A DNA stretch of 64,000 nt from Prevotella sp. (GTDB taxonomy: Bacteria; Bacteroidota; Bacteroidia; Bacteroidales; Muribaculaceae). The DNA lies in contig JAMPBN010000001.1 in the NCBI GenBank assembly GCA_023666665.1, positions 456,436 to 520,435 on the forward strand, in the 5' to 3' direction. Both the position numbers and the translations under genes were made by a program. Shown piece after piece: positions 50,829 to 63,962 of the stretch; position 1 is the stretch's first letter; every line of letters begins with the position of its first letter. A model generated the notes under the pieces. It was not told where the DNA came from. It searched no databases and saw only the letters and a program-made list of their open reading frames with translations.

Positions 50829-52358
50829 ATGGAAAATATCCGCAAGATTGGCACTGCGCTGATCTCCGTCTACCATAAAGACGGACTCGATGAAATTCTC
50901 GCTCTTCTCAACCAAGCCGGAGTAAAATTTATTTCTACCGGAGGCACCCATTCGTTTATCCGCTCGCTGGGATATGAATGTGATGCGGTTGAAGACCTTA
51001 CCGGCTATCCGTCGATTCTCGGCGGTCGCGTCAAGACGCTCCACCCCAAGGTTTTCGGCGGTATTCTTAACCGTCGCGACAATTCCGGCGACCAAGAGCA
51101 GATTGCAAAGTATGAGATTCCTCCGATTGATCTTGTAATAGTTGACCTCTATCCGTTTGAAGCCACTGTAGCTTCGGGGGCTTCCGACGAAGATATAATT
51201 GAAAAGATTGACATAGGCGGCATATCGCTGATTCGCGGCGCTGCAAAAAATTGGAACGACGTGGTAATTGTGGCATCCAAGGCCCAATACGCCCCGCTGC
51301 GTGACCTCCTCCAGGCTCAGGGGGCGCAAACCGATGCCGCTCAACGCCGTTGGTTTGCCAAGGAGGCATTTGCCGTTAGCAGTCAGTATGATTCGGCTAT
51401 ATTCAACTACTTTGGCCGCGGCAGCGAATCTCCGTCGGCGCTGCGCGTGGCCGTCGATGGCATCAAGCCGATGCGCTACGGCGAGAATCCTCATCAGAAA
51501 GGCTACTTTTTCGGCAAGTTTGAGGAGATGTTTACGCAACTCCACGGCAAAGAGATTTCTTACAACAACCTCCTTGACATTGATGCCGCCGTGAGCCTGA
51601 TTGCCGACTTCAGCAAGCCGACTTTTGCGGTGTTGAAGCATAACAACGCCTGCGGCGTTGCTTCGCGTCCGACGATTGTAGAGGCATGGCGCGACGCGCT
51701 TGCCGGCGACCCGGTCAGCGCATTTGGCGGCGTATTGATTACCAACGGCACCGTTGACGGCGAAACCGCCCGCGAGGTCAATACCATATTCTTCGAAGTG
51801 ATAATTGCCCCGGCATATACGGATGAGGCACTCGAAGTGTTGAAGTGCAAAAAAAATCGCATAATCCTTGTGCAGCATAAGCAGAACGACTCGAAGATTT
51901 CCTATCGCTCGTGTCTTAACGGCGCACTGGTTCAGGAACGCGACCTCAAAGTGGAAACCGCTCAAGACCTCACACCGGCCACTCCCCGCCTCGTTGACCC
52001 CTCGCAGGTTGAAGACCTCCTGTTTGCCAATAAGATTGTGAAGCACTCCAAGAGCAACGCCATTGTGCTGGCAAAGGGCGAACAACTTTTTGCGTCGGGC
52101 GTAGGTCAGACCTCACGCGTAGATGCTCTGAAGCAGGCTATCGCCAAGGCTCGCAGTTTCGGCTTTGACCTCAACGGCGCGGTAATGGCTTCGGATGCTT
52201 TCTTCCCATTTGCAGACTGCGTGGAAATTGCTCACGAAGCCGGAATTGATGCCGTGATACAACCCGGCGGCTCAATCCGCGACCAGGAAACCATAGACTA
52301 TTGTGCCTCTCACGATATGGCTATGGTGATAACCGGTGCGCGCCATTTCAAACACTAA
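50829..52358 (+). CDS. purH: Bifunctional AICAR transformylase / IMP cyclohydrolase
   Basis: 509 residues. The MGS-like N-terminal cyclohydrolase has ISVYHKDGLDEIL, ISTGGTHSFIR and GGRVKTLHPKVFGGIL. The C-terminal transformylase has RYGENPHQKGYF, LKHNNACGVAS (catalytic Lys-His), AFGGVL, SNAIVLAKGEQLFASGVGQTSRVDA and a terminal ITGARHFKH. It performs the last two steps of IMP synthesis. It is followed at 15 nt by the GH2 gene. Confidence 0.97.
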   Translation: MENIRKIGTALISVYHKDGLDEILALLNQAGVKFISTGGTHSFIRSLGYECDAVEDLTGYPSILGGRVKTLHPKVFGGILNRRDNSGDQEQIAKYEIPPIDLVIVDLYPFEATVASGASDEDIIEKIDIGGISLIRGAAKNWNDVVIVASKAQYAPLRDLLQAQGAQTDAAQRRWFAKEAFAVSSQYDSAIFNYFGRGSESPSALRVAVDGIKPMRYGENPHQKGYFFGKFEEMFTQLHGKEISYNNLLDIDAAVSLIADFSKPTFAVLKHNNACGVASRPTIVEAWRDALAGDPVSAFGGVLITNGTVDGETAREVNTIFFEVIIAPAYTDEALEVLKCKKNRIILVQHKQNDSKISYRSCLNGALVQERDLKVETAQDLTPATPRLVDPSQVEDLLFANKIVKHSKSNAIVLAKGEQLFASGVGQTSRVDALKQAIAKARSFGFDLNGAVMASDAFFPFADCVEIAHEAGIDAVIQPGGSIRDQETIDYCASHDMAMVITGARHFKH

Positions 52359-56195
<3,837 letters not shown>

Positions 56196-56211
56196 GAAGC
56201 AAAGCCTCATT

Positions 56212-56279
56212 TTATCCATTACTACCGGACAAAAATTACCGAATTTATCCAATAGTAATGGATAAATTCGTATATTTGC
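56212..56279 (+). promoter_or_regulatory. Operator-like inverted repeats and promoter of ATPase copy 2
   Basis: TTTATCCATTACTA (56212-56225) is repeated inverted as TAGTAATGGATAAA (56254-56267), a perfect 14-bp match. The inner pair GAATTTATCCA (56242-56252) / TGGATAAATTC (56260-56270) is a second perfect 11-bp inverted repeat sharing the right arm. The TATATTTG box (56272-56279) follows immediately, so a bound protein would occlude the promoter. Confidence 0.8.
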
Positions 56280-56298
56280 CGAAAATTAATGATCAGTT

Positions 56299-57570
56299 AT
56301 GAATAAGGAGATTCTTAAAAATATCATAATTGAGGGGCAAGAACTGCTCGATGAGGTAGAAGCCATTCCCAGGTTTATTGAACTTGAAGAAATGGCTCGA
56401 TATGTGTTTGTTGGCATACGGCAGGCCGGCAAATCTTATCTACTATATCTCCAAGCCAAGCGCCTTATAGGTCAAGGCCATAGCGTTAAAGAGATGGTTT
56501 ATATCAACTTCGACGACGAGCGTTTGATTGGATTTAATGTAGAAGATTTCGACACAATCCTTTCTACCTACGCTTCAATGTATGAATATAAGCCTATCTT
56601 ATTTCTTGATGAAATCCAAAATATCGAAGGGTGGGAACATTTTGCAAGACGTTTAGCCAACCTAAAATATCAGGTTTATATAACCGGAAGCAATGCTAAG
56701 ATGCTGAGTAAAGACATTGCCTCTACATTAGGCGCACGCTATTTGGAGCGGAATGTATTTCCATATTCATTTAGTGAGTTTCTGACGGCCCGCGGTATAG
56801 ACTCCGAAAACGATTCCCTTATGTATGGGAAATCGCAAGGTTTGGTTCAAAGAAACCTCAATGACTATTTTTTATGGGGTGGATTTCCCGAACTGTTGCT
56901 GTTTTCCAACAAGCGCATATGGCTCAATGAACTATATGAGAAGATTCTGCTGGGAGATATTGTAAATCGCAACGGCATACGCAATGAGAATGCCTTGAGG
57001 CTTACTCTTAAGAGGCTTGCAGAAAACATCAAAACGCCCACTTCATATAATCGACTTGCGAGAATGGTAAAAGCCGCAGGCCAAGCCATTACTCCAACCT
57101 CCGTATCCGATTATATAAATTATTGCGTAGATGCCTGTATGATTTTCCCTATGGAGAACTGGGCATCAAAGTTCGTTGAGAGAAACACTGTAAGAAAACA
57201 TTACTTCATAGATAATGGATTGCTAAACATTTTCCTTATTGATAGCGAAACGTCTCTGCTTGAAAACCTGTGCGCTTTGACTCTTTATCGTAAAAGTAAA
57301 TATGATCCCGATTATGATGTATATTTTTACAATAAGGAGGTAGAGCTTGATTTTTACCTACCTAAACAAAAAAGAGGTATTCAAAGTTGCTATAGCATTG
57401 CCGACAAATCGACTCTTGAAAGAGAAGTCAAGGCTTTGACTGTTTTTAATAAACTCTATGGACTGGATAGGGCGGAGATTGTTACGTATTCAGAAGAGGA
57501 GGAGATTCAGACACCGGAATTGACGATTTATGTTATTCCGTTGGCAAAATGGTTACTTAATAAGTTATGA
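56299..57570 (+). CDS. AAA ATPase with C-terminal DUF4143 (AAA_14), copy 2
   Basis: 423 residues. Walker A GIRQAGKSY (39-47), YINFDDERL, Walker B LFLDEIQN (101-108), YITGSNAKMLSKDIASTLGARY, then DUF4143, and near the C terminus VYFYNKEVELDFYLPKQ (D-E core of a PD-(D/E)xK-like site). It has the same architecture as the 48660-49937 gene but is only moderately similar. It is AT-richer than its neighbours. Its stop overlaps the ATG of the next lipoprotein gene (ATGA), mirroring the ATPase-nspC junction. Confidence 0.92.
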   Translation: MNKEILKNIIIEGQELLDEVEAIPRFIELEEMARYVFVGIRQAGKSYLLYLQAKRLIGQGHSVKEMVYINFDDERLIGFNVEDFDTILSTYASMYEYKPILFLDEIQNIEGWEHFARRLANLKYQVYITGSNAKMLSKDIASTLGARYLERNVFPYSFSEFLTARGIDSENDSLMYGKSQGLVQRNLNDYFLWGGFPELLLFSNKRIWLNELYEKILLGDIVNRNGIRNENALRLTLKRLAENIKTPTSYNRLARMVKAAGQAITPTSVSDYINYCVDACMIFPMENWASKFVERNTVRKHYFIDNGLLNIFLIDSETSLLENLCALTLYRKSKYDPDYDVYFYNKEVELDFYLPKQKRGIQSCYSIADKSTLEREVKALTVFNKLYGLDRAEIVTYSEEEEIQTPELTIYVIPLAKWLLNKL

Positions 57571-57992
57571 AGAAGAAAACAGCAATTTTATTGGTGGTGG
57601 GGGCGGCGATGGCCGGGTGTACCCAGGTGCAGCGCGATAACCGCCAGGCGGGGCTTTATGCCGAGCAGCTTGAAAGGGGCGAATCGGTGTCGGCCGCCGA
57701 GTATGGCAAGATGGTGGCGTTTTATTGCGAGGCGCTCGACCGCACTCTCGATGAGATAGAGCCTGCCGCCAAGGCCCACGTAGCGGCTCTTGAGGCTGCT
57801 GATTCGGTCAGGGTGGTAGAAACTGCCGCAGCGCTTGACCGGACGGCTGCAGAGGCCCATAAAAAGCGCGAGAACCTAATCCGCCTCGGCAGCGGGCTGC
57901 AGCGGAACTTCAGCTTGCTCCCCGACAGCCTCCAGCGCAGGCTCACTGACCACATCATGGCGGTCACCTTGCGTTACTCCAACTTCCACTGA
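57567..57992 (+). CDS. Hypothetical small lipoprotein
   Basis: 141 residues. KKKTAILLVVGAAMAGC is a signal peptide with lipobox MAGC (Cys18). The mature part is alpha-helical, Ala/Glu-rich and likely a coiled coil (AKAHVAALEAADSVRVVE). No family is recognised. It is coupled to the upstream ATPase through ATGA. Its last 117 nt overlap the convergent OstA-like gene on the other strand. The lipobox and clean helix support a real gene. Confidence 0.7.
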   Translation: MKKKTAILLVVGAAMAGCTQVQRDNRQAGLYAEQLERGESVSAAEYGKMVAFYCEALDRTLDEIEPAAKAHVAALEAADSVRVVETAAALDRTAAEAHKKRENLIRLGSGLQRNFSLLPDSLQRRLTDHIMAVTLRYSNFH

Positions 57993-59597
57993 CCCGCGAG
58001 GAAAAATGTCGTCGGGTCCGGTGGGGCGTTCCTCTTCCAGCCATTTGAATTTTGGCAGACGGAAGAGGCTTTTTTTTGCCAGATAGAGGGGCGTGACAGT
58101 GCCGGAGGTGGCATCCCATAGCTTCACGCGCTCAATTTCGCGCCCTTGGAATGTGGCCACCATAAAGGAGGATTCGATGTTGGCAATCTTGTTGATTGTG
58201 GAGTCTTCTTCTTCGGGGAGCATAATGGCCTGCACGGAGCCGTTGACGTCGAGCCGGCGCAGGTCGCCGATAGAGTCGAAGTAGGCAATCATTTCCTTGC
58301 CGGAGAGCTGGTTGAAGTAGTTGCCCTCAACTTGCTCGGCCATAAATCCGAAGTCGGGGAGCCAGGCTTTTTCGGCGGTGGAGTCGTTCATGTAGAGAAT
58401 GATGCGGTTGCCGAAAATCTGGTGGTTTTCGTTCCAGATTACCGGGTCGTGGTCCATGCGGATGGTGGTGTCGGTGTTGATAAAGGTCATTGAGTCGCAC
58501 ACGCCCTGAATGTCTACCCTCCAGAAGCGCACGTTGGGGTTGGCCACCATCAGGCGCACGGAGTCGGGGGTCTGCCAGGTGCGGATAACGTCGCCGTGGA
58601 GATACAGCGTGTCGGGCTGGGAGTATTCCAGGGCGCGGGCGCGGCCGGTGCAGTAGGCCGAGTCGGTGAGTTCGTTGTAGAAGCCGTAGTCGCCGTAGAG
58701 GGTCATTTGGCGTGCGGAGTCGGTCAGAACCATATTGCCGAAGGCTTCGCCGCGTCCGGTGGCTTTGTCGTAAACGAGCGAGTCGCCGGTCAGGGTGTTG
58801 CCCCGGTTGGTGTGGATGGTGGAGCGGTTGAGCAGTGTGGCCAGGTCGAGGGCGGTGTTGTAGATGCCGTTGAGCGAAGTGATGTCGCCGTCTTTGCCGT
58901 AGATGCGTGAGTAGACCGGGAGCAGGGCAATGCGCGAGTCGGTGTTGTAGAGCAGCGTGTCGGTGTAGACGCGGATGGTGTCGCCCTGGTTGGAGACTCC
59001 GTTGAGCACCACGTGGCGATAAAAGTTGGCATCTTTGGTTGGCGGGGCATATTCGCCCTCGAGCGAGGTCAGGGTGTTTTGCGGGTCGGCGAGTTTGCCG
59101 CCGTTGAGGTAGTAGCCCAGCTCCATAAGCTGGGAGTAATGGAGAATTGGGGCTTCGAGGGTAACGTCGCGGTTTATCAGGCGCACGTCGCGACCTTCGC
59201 CATAGACCGTGGCGAGCTGTTCGGAGCCGGAGTAGTCCATATAGTCTCCATAGAGAAAGAGGGTGTCGCCCTGCTCCATGCGGATGTTGCCGAATGCTTC
59301 CATGGAGTCGGCGGGGAGAGATGGCGAGGTGTAGAACCGCGCAGAGTCGCAATACATAAACATATCGCCCTGGCGAAAAACCACGTTGCCTACGAGAATC
59401 TGCACGTCGGGTTCCGTCGGGGCCACCACGAGCGAGTCGGCCTGCTCAAGGAAGAGCTTGCCGGGCTGATGTCGGTCAGCTTCGGGCACGAGCGGTCGGA
59501 TCGGAGTATGGTCAGGCACCGCCAGCGGATTTTGCGCAGCAATCCCCGCCGCCAATAAAGCGACCACAACAGCCGGAATTAACCCTCTTCTTTTCAT
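57876..59597 (-). CDS. OstA/LptA-like envelope protein
   Basis: 573 residues. Signal peptide MKRRGLIPAVVVALLAAGIAAQ. Reiterated beta-strand units of the OstA/LptA type (VVFRQGDMFMYCDSARFY, LYGDYMDYSG, VLNGVSNQGDTIRVYTDTLLY, LTLYGDYGFYNEL-like) form a beta-jellyroll scaffold that in LptA carries LPS across the periplasm. It is larger than LptA and common in Bacteroidetes near SurA-like genes, as here. The C-terminal tail (PRGSVEVGVTQGDRHD onward) is polar and encoded opposite the lipoprotein gene, so the native stop may have been lost. Confidence 0.9.
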   Translation of the reverse strand: MKRRGLIPAVVVALLAAGIAAQNPLAVPDHTPIRPLVPEADRHQPGKLFLEQADSLVVAPTEPDVQILVGNVVFRQGDMFMYCDSARFYTSPSLPADSMEAFGNIRMEQGDTLFLYGDYMDYSGSEQLATVYGEGRDVRLINRDVTLEAPILHYSQLMELGYYLNGGKLADPQNTLTSLEGEYAPPTKDANFYRHVVLNGVSNQGDTIRVYTDTLLYNTDSRIALLPVYSRIYGKDGDITSLNGIYNTALDLATLLNRSTIHTNRGNTLTGDSLVYDKATGRGEAFGNMVLTDSARQMTLYGDYGFYNELTDSAYCTGRARALEYSQPDTLYLHGDVIRTWQTPDSVRLMVANPNVRFWRVDIQGVCDSMTFINTDTTIRMDHDPVIWNENHQIFGNRIILYMNDSTAEKAWLPDFGFMAEQVEGNYFNQLSGKEMIAYFDSIGDLRRLDVNGSVQAIMLPEEEDSTINKIANIESSFMVATFQGREIERVKLWDATSGTVTPLYLAKKSLFRLPKFKWLEEERPTGPDDIFPRGSVEVGVTQGDRHDVVSEPALEAVGEQAEVPLQPAAEAD

Positions 59598-59605
59598 AAA
59601 ATATC

Positions 59606-59642
59606 TAATACCCAGTGCCCAACGCCTAACGCCTAACGCCTA
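59606..59642. repeat. GCCTAAC heptamer repeat after the PPIase stop
   Basis: CCCAACGCCTAACGCCTAACGCC adjoins the PPIase stop codon (TAG of the minus strand is part of the first unit). It is the same unit as in ksgA (6556-6580) and after mscS (39648-39662). Confidence 0.75.
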
Positions 59643-60995
59643 CTTCACCCACTTGTGGCGCCAGGAGGGGCAGTCGCCCCAGCCGGGTTCGATGCGGATG
59701 TAGGTGGATGCGATTTTTTTGTCGACCCATTGGTCGAGGATGCGCTGGCGCTCGGCGGCAATGGCCATGTCGCGGATGAGCTGGTAGTCGTTGGCCATAT
59801 CGGCGCGGTGTGCTTCAGTGCGGCTTTTGAGCTTGGCAATGCAGACTATGTCGGCCGAGTTGTTGAGGCTCTTCATGGTGAACGCTTTGCTTACCTGGCC
59901 GGGCTTGAGGTCGGCAACGGCGCGGGCCACTTCGGCGGGCAGCTGGCTCATTTCAAAGTAGCTGGTGCCGGTCTGCGGATTGGTCATCAGGCCGTGGTTA
60001 TTTCGGGTGTCTTTGTCTTGCGACAGGACTCCGGCGGCGGCTTCGAAAGAGAATTTTTCGTCGAGAATGTCGGCGCGGATTGAGTCGAGGCGCTGGCGTG
60101 CGGCCTGGATGTCGGAGTTAGCAACCTTGGGGCGGAGCAGTATGTGGCGCGTATTGACGCGGTCGCCGCGCTTTTCAATGAGCTGGATAATGTGGAAGCC
60201 ATATTCGGTTTCAACTACTGCGGAGGCCTTTTTGGGGTCTTTGAGGTTGAAAGCTACTTCGGCGTATTCGGGTACTAGGCCGGAGCGGGGGCGGAAGCCT
60301 ATTTCGCCGCCCATTGCCGAGGAGCCGTCTTCGGAATACATGATGGCCAGGGTTGAGAACTCGGCGGTGCCGTTGTTGACGCGCTCGGCGTAGCCGCGCA
60401 GGCGCTCTTTGATGTCGTCGATTTCCTGCTGGGGAATCACCGGGTTGAGGGTGATGATTTCGACTTCAACCTGCGTGGGAACGTAGGGAATGGAGTCGGC
60501 GGGGAGGGCATCGAAGAAGCGGCGCACCTGCGAGGGTGTGGGTTTGACTTTTTCCACGAGTTTTTGCTGCACCTGCCCTACCCTGTAGGAGTTGGTCATG
60601 GTTTCGGTGAGGAGCTGGCGCAGCTCGGGAATGGTTTTGTGCATGTATTGTTCGAGTTGCTCGCGCGAGCCGGCCTGGTTAATCCAGTCGTTGATGCGAG
60701 AGTCAACTTGTGCGCCGATGCTTGAGGGGTTGGCTTCGATGGAGTCGAGGTCGGCCTGGTGGAGGTATATGCGTTCCAGGGCGATTTGTTCGGGAATGAA
60801 GCAGTAGGGATCGCCTATTATGGGGAATTTTTCCTGGCGCATTTCTTGCCAGGATGACTCCACTTCGGAGCGCCAGATGGGTTGGTCGCCAATCATCCAG
60901 ACTACTTCTTCAACCACGTTGTCGTCGGGTCCGGCGGCGCTGAGGGCCGCAGCTGCGGTCATTGCCGCGATATAAAGGAGTTTATGAGCTTTCAT
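59640..60995 (-). CDS. SurA-like peptidylprolyl isomerase (parvulin)
   Basis: 451 residues from the ATG at 60995. A signal peptide (about 1-22) is followed by VVWMIGDQPIWRSEVE (SurA N-domain) and PPIC-type rotamase domains with VEIITLNPVIPQQEI and VNTRHILLRPKV. Further landmarks are MGGEIGFRPRSGLVPEYAEVAFNL and TEYGFHIIQLIEKRGD. It is a periplasmic chaperone for outer-membrane proteins such as the TBDRs encoded here. The OstA-like gene is next on the same strand at 42 nt, a functionally sensible pairing. Confidence 0.94.
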   Translation of the reverse strand: MKAHKLLYIAAMTAAAALSAAGPDDNVVEEVVWMIGDQPIWRSEVESSWQEMRQEKFPIIGDPYCFIPEQIALERIYLHQADLDSIEANPSSIGAQVDSRINDWINQAGSREQLEQYMHKTIPELRQLLTETMTNSYRVGQVQQKLVEKVKPTPSQVRRFFDALPADSIPYVPTQVEVEIITLNPVIPQQEIDDIKERLRGYAERVNNGTAEFSTLAIMYSEDGSSAMGGEIGFRPRSGLVPEYAEVAFNLKDPKKASAVVETEYGFHIIQLIEKRGDRVNTRHILLRPKVANSDIQAARQRLDSIRADILDEKFSFEAAAGVLSQDKDTRNNHGLMTNPQTGTSYFEMSQLPAEVARAVADLKPGQVSKAFTMKSLNNSADIVCIAKLKSRTEAHRADMANDYQLIRDMAIAAERQRILDQWVDKKIASTYIRIEPGWGDCPSWRHKWVK

Positions 60996-61003
60996 CACAG
61001 CCG

Positions 61004-61034
61004 CAAAGATACAAAAAAGTGGCGAAGTGACAAA
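61004..61034 (-). promoter_or_regulatory. PPIase promoter
   Basis: Minus: TTTG (61031-61034) and TATCTTTG (61004-61011), 19-nt spacing. The box ends 8 nt before the ATG. The -33 element lies inside a GAAGTGACAAAGTGGCGG repeat. Confidence 0.65.
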
Positions 61035-61075
61035 GTGGCGGAGTGTGAAATGTTGGAATGTGAAAATGTCGGAAT
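61012..61075. repeat. AAGTGGCG / GGAATGT repeats upstream of the PPIase gene
   Basis: Degenerate octamers (AAGTGGCG, AAGTGACA, GAGTGTGA, GAATGTGA) are related to the GAGTGGCA family in rpoN and queG, here non-coding. Confidence 0.6.
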
Positions 61076-61103
61076 GCGTTTAGACAACACATTCCGACAT
61101 TTT
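61063..61103 (-). terminator. Terminator of the large secreted-protein gene
   Basis: AAAATGTCGGAATG (61063-61076) pairs perfectly with CATTCCGACATTTT (61090-61103), 14 bp, loop 13, starting about 18 nt after the stop at 61122. It separates this gene from the PPIase promoter. Confidence 0.75.
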
Positions 61104-61121
61104 ACATATTCGCAGTTATGT

Positions 61122-63962
61122 TTACTTCACATAAACCTTTTGGTTGTTGCGGATGTAGATGCCGGGCCGGGTAGCCTTGGAGATGCGCTGGCCGCGGAGG
61201 TTGAAGATGATTTCTTCGCCGTCGTTGGCAGTGATTTCGCGGATACCGTCTTCTTCGTTATCGCCGACTTTAACGCCGGGGAACCAGATCTTGGCGCTCA
61301 TATTTATGGGAACTTCATTTTCATCTACCCAAATGTAGCCGGCTTCGATTGCGCTAAGGCCGTAACATGCTTCGTTGACCGTGATTACACCATCTTTATA
61401 AGTTGAACTTACAATGGGTTCTTCGCCATTTTCAGTGAGAATTTCGTTTATCTCGTTGGGAGTCTTCTTATTATCAGTGCAGTACAACGACATGTAGTCG
61501 TAGCAGTAAAAGTTGTTAATCTCGGCCTCGGCAAGGGTAAATCCTGCTTTAACGTTGATTGAGAACATAACGTTGTCAGGGTCGGTAACGTCAAACTCGA
61601 TATAACCGGGTTTGGTACATTCGTTGTAGTCAGCTACAGGACATTTGCCCTTGTAGGGGTCAACGAGGCGATAGAGGTTGGAGTTCTCTTCGTTTTGCTG
61701 CATTTCTACTTCGTAGATGTTTTCTGCTTGGTCAATGTCAAATGCGGGCAGAACCCAGCCGTCCATGAGGTGAGCGGTACCAATGTTTTTCCACCCTTCG
61801 TTGGGGTCGGCGTTGGGATCAAACTTGGTCATTTCAATCATATCGAAGATGGTGTAGTATGCCTTCTCCTCGGGATCGTAGATGCTCATGGCATCGTCTT
61901 GGTCGAACACCACGGTAGTACCGTCGTAGTTGGCAACGATTTCGGTGACGTGTGAGTATTCACCAGTTTCATTGCTCCAGTGCAGGAATGCTACTGCTGC
62001 GCCCTCAAACATTGTGGGTTGTTCGGCGGCGGTGAAGGTGATGTTGCCGGTCTTGGTGTTGAGTTTAGCAACGAGGCTCCAAATGTAATCCCGGTCAAAT
62101 TCAAACGGCATGTTGAATACAAGTACGTTTTCGCCTTCGCCTGCAGTTACGGTCATTTCACCATCGTAAGCGGGGACATTTTCAAGTTCTACAGTGTATG
62201 AGACTTCGTAGTTGCCAACAATGTCGGCTACCGAGCAGATGTCTTCGCCGGGTTCGGGATCAATGGGGTCGGGATCCACGGGGTCAGGATCCACGGGGTC
62301 TGGTTCGGTTGTTACGGGGCTATAGTCAATCTCGGTAACGAAAATCTCATAGGTGCTGTTGTAGCAGCCATACATGCCGGTTACGGTAGCCTTTTCAGCC
62401 TCTTTGATTTCGAGGCTTTCAATGTTCTTGAACTGGTCGTAGAGCAGCACACCTTTGGCGTAGTATTTGCCGTCAGTTTCGGTGATTTCAACGTCGGTGA
62501 GCTTAATGTACTGACCGAGTGCAACGGTTGCGGCATCATATTCAACGGGAGCAACAGCTGTTTCTTGGGTTCCTGCGGTGAAGCTCGATGCTTCGGGCAC
62601 GAACTGAGGCATATTGTAGTATTCGCTGTATGTACCGGAAATGTTTTTCAGCACGGTGCCATTGGTGTAGGTTTGCGACAGGTCGCCGTAAACTTCCATT
62701 GAGCCGGTAGCATCAGTAACGAAGAGATACTTGCCGTTCTGATAAGTTACGGTTACTTCGCCGGTGATTTGGCTGATTTTCTTTTTGTCTTTAGCGGCAA
62801 GGAAAGCAGCGATGTCGGTTACTTCAACAACTTCCTTGGGGAATTCGCCGGCAGTGCCGTCGAGTACCACAATGAGGTTCTGGAGAGCCTTGTTGTCTTT
62901 AGAGGTTACGGCGATGGTCATGGTTTCGAGGTTCTCGCCGTTCATAATGTTGGAGCCGGTCTTGATAGAGGGGGCAGTGCCTTCTGAGGGTTCACCGTTA
63001 ACGGTGTAGGTGCCAAGAGCGCCTTTGCTTACAAAGTCAACGGCTGAGATTACATGGCCGGGGGCAGAAATTGTGATGGTTGCCGTGCCGTTTTTGTTGA
63101 TGCGGAGGCCATCGGACCAAAAACGCATACCGCTGCCGGTGCCTTCGTAGTTGATTTTTATGTTAACGCCGATAGAGTCGATTTCTGCAGACTTGAAGTA
63201 AGCATTGCCACCACGTACGTTATCGATACCGTATTGGTTGGTAACGAAGTCGAAGTCAATAACCTGAGCCTTTGCGGGTTCGGGTTCCGGTTCGGGTTCT
63301 ACGTATCCGGGGGTTTTAAAGGTGAGAGTTGATGGGAAAACAGAAGTGTAGATAGGTGATTGCGCTACAGAACCAATTGCAAGCGTTCCGCGGACGGGAA
63401 TGGTAATTGTAGAGATGCCCTTTTCTTCTGTCAAAGTGATTTTATTTGCGTCAGGTGTAACTTCTTGCGCATAGCTGTAACTGTAAATATAATATACGCC
63501 GGTTTCTGGGCCTCCGTTTATGCCTGTTGACATAAGCTCAATTTCACAGTTCGTGGGATCATCTGTCTTGATAGTGAGGTCAGGAGAATCGCCTGTGAAA
63601 CCAAGTGCACTCCAAAGCTCTTGGAAAGCATTTTGAATTTTGTATTCTCCGGGTCTTTTGTCGTTAGTGAGAACTTTTACGGTTGTGTTGGTGGTGTTTT
63701 GTGCGCCCTGTTTGAAATTGGGGTAGATGATGTTTTCGTTAAAAGATGCCTCATCATCAATGGACTTCCAAACACCGGCTTCCATACCGATTACATCGAA
63801 AAGTCCATAGTAAAAACCTGCTCTTTGTTCGGTATATTCAGCATCGTTATACGACGGCCATGAAAAACCACGGTCTGCAGGGAAAGTGATGTTGCCGGTA
63901 GTTGCATCGTATGTTGCATCAAAACCTCCTGGTACGATTCTGTCATTATGAAGTGATTTAAA
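61122..63962 (-). CDS. Large secreted multidomain protein, start not identifiable (possible 5' truncation)
   Basis: The frame is open for 946 codons, from a TAG at 63963-63965 to the stop at 61122. There is no ATG, GTG or TTG before codon 60 (ATG at 63785), and residues upstream of that ATG (GGFDATYDATTGNITFPADRGFSW) look like genuine protein. No signal peptide is found. Contents: a beta-rich N-terminal region; a linker of E-P repeats; a jelly-roll-like part; an OB-fold-like region (KISQITGEVTVTYQNGKYLF...) of about 100 residues; a second D-P-rich linker; a further beta domain; and the tail IIFNLRGQRISKATRPGIYI plus a short end. The tail matches the two other tailed proteins. It may be a broken gene whose secretion signal was lost, or its start may lie beyond a frameshift. 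Confidence 0.7.
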   Translation of the reverse strand, partial: FKSLHNDRIVPGGFDATYDATTGNITFPADRGFSWPSYNDAEYTEQRAGFYYGLFDVIGMEAGVWKSIDDEASFNENIIYPNFKQGAQNTTNTTVKVLTNDKRPGEYKIQNAFQELWSALGFTGDSPDLTIKTDDPTNCEIELMSTGINGGPETGVYYIYSYSYAQEVTPDANKITLTEEKGISTITIPVRGTLAIGSVAQSPIYTSVFPSTLTFKTPGYVEPEPEPEPAKAQVIDFDFVTNQYGIDNVRGGNAYFKSAEIDSIGVNIKINYEGTGSGMRFWSDGLRINKNGTATITISAPGHVISAVDFVSKGALGTYTVNGEPSEGTAPSIKTGSNIMNGENLETMTIAVTSKDNKALQNLIVVLDGTAGEFPKEVVEVTDIAAFLAAKDKKKISQITGEVTVTYQNGKYLFVTDATGSMEVYGDLSQTYTNGTVLKNISGTYSEYYNMPQFVPEASSFTAGTQETAVAPVEYDAATVALGQYIKLTDVEITETDGKYYAKGVLLYDQFKNIESLEIKEAEKATVTGMYGCYNSTYEIFVTEIDYSPVTTEPDPVDPDPVDPDPIDPEPGEDICSVADIVGNYEVSYTVELENVPAYDGEMTVTAGEGENVLVFNMPFEFDRDYIWSLVAKLNTKTGNITFTAAEQPTMFEGAAVAFLHWSNETGEYSHVTEIVANYDGTTVVFDQDDAMSIYDPEEKAYYTIFDMIEMTKFDPNADPNEGWKNIGTAHLMDGWVLPAFDIDQAENIYEVEMQQNEENSNLYRLVDPYKGKCPVADYNECTKPGYIEFDVTDPDNVMFSINVKAGFTLAEAEINNFYCYDYMSLYCTDNKKTPNEINEILTENGEEPIVSSTYKDGVITVNEACYGLSAIEAGYIWVDENEVPINMSAKIWFPGVKVGDNEEDGIREITANDGEEIIFNLRGQRISKATRPGIYIRNNQKVYVK

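Noticed and set aside
50823..52085. 420-codon open frame antisense to purH
   Set aside because: It lies wholly within a highly conserved gene, its translation is low-complexity in hydrophobic pattern with no motif, and no promoter box or start context supports it.
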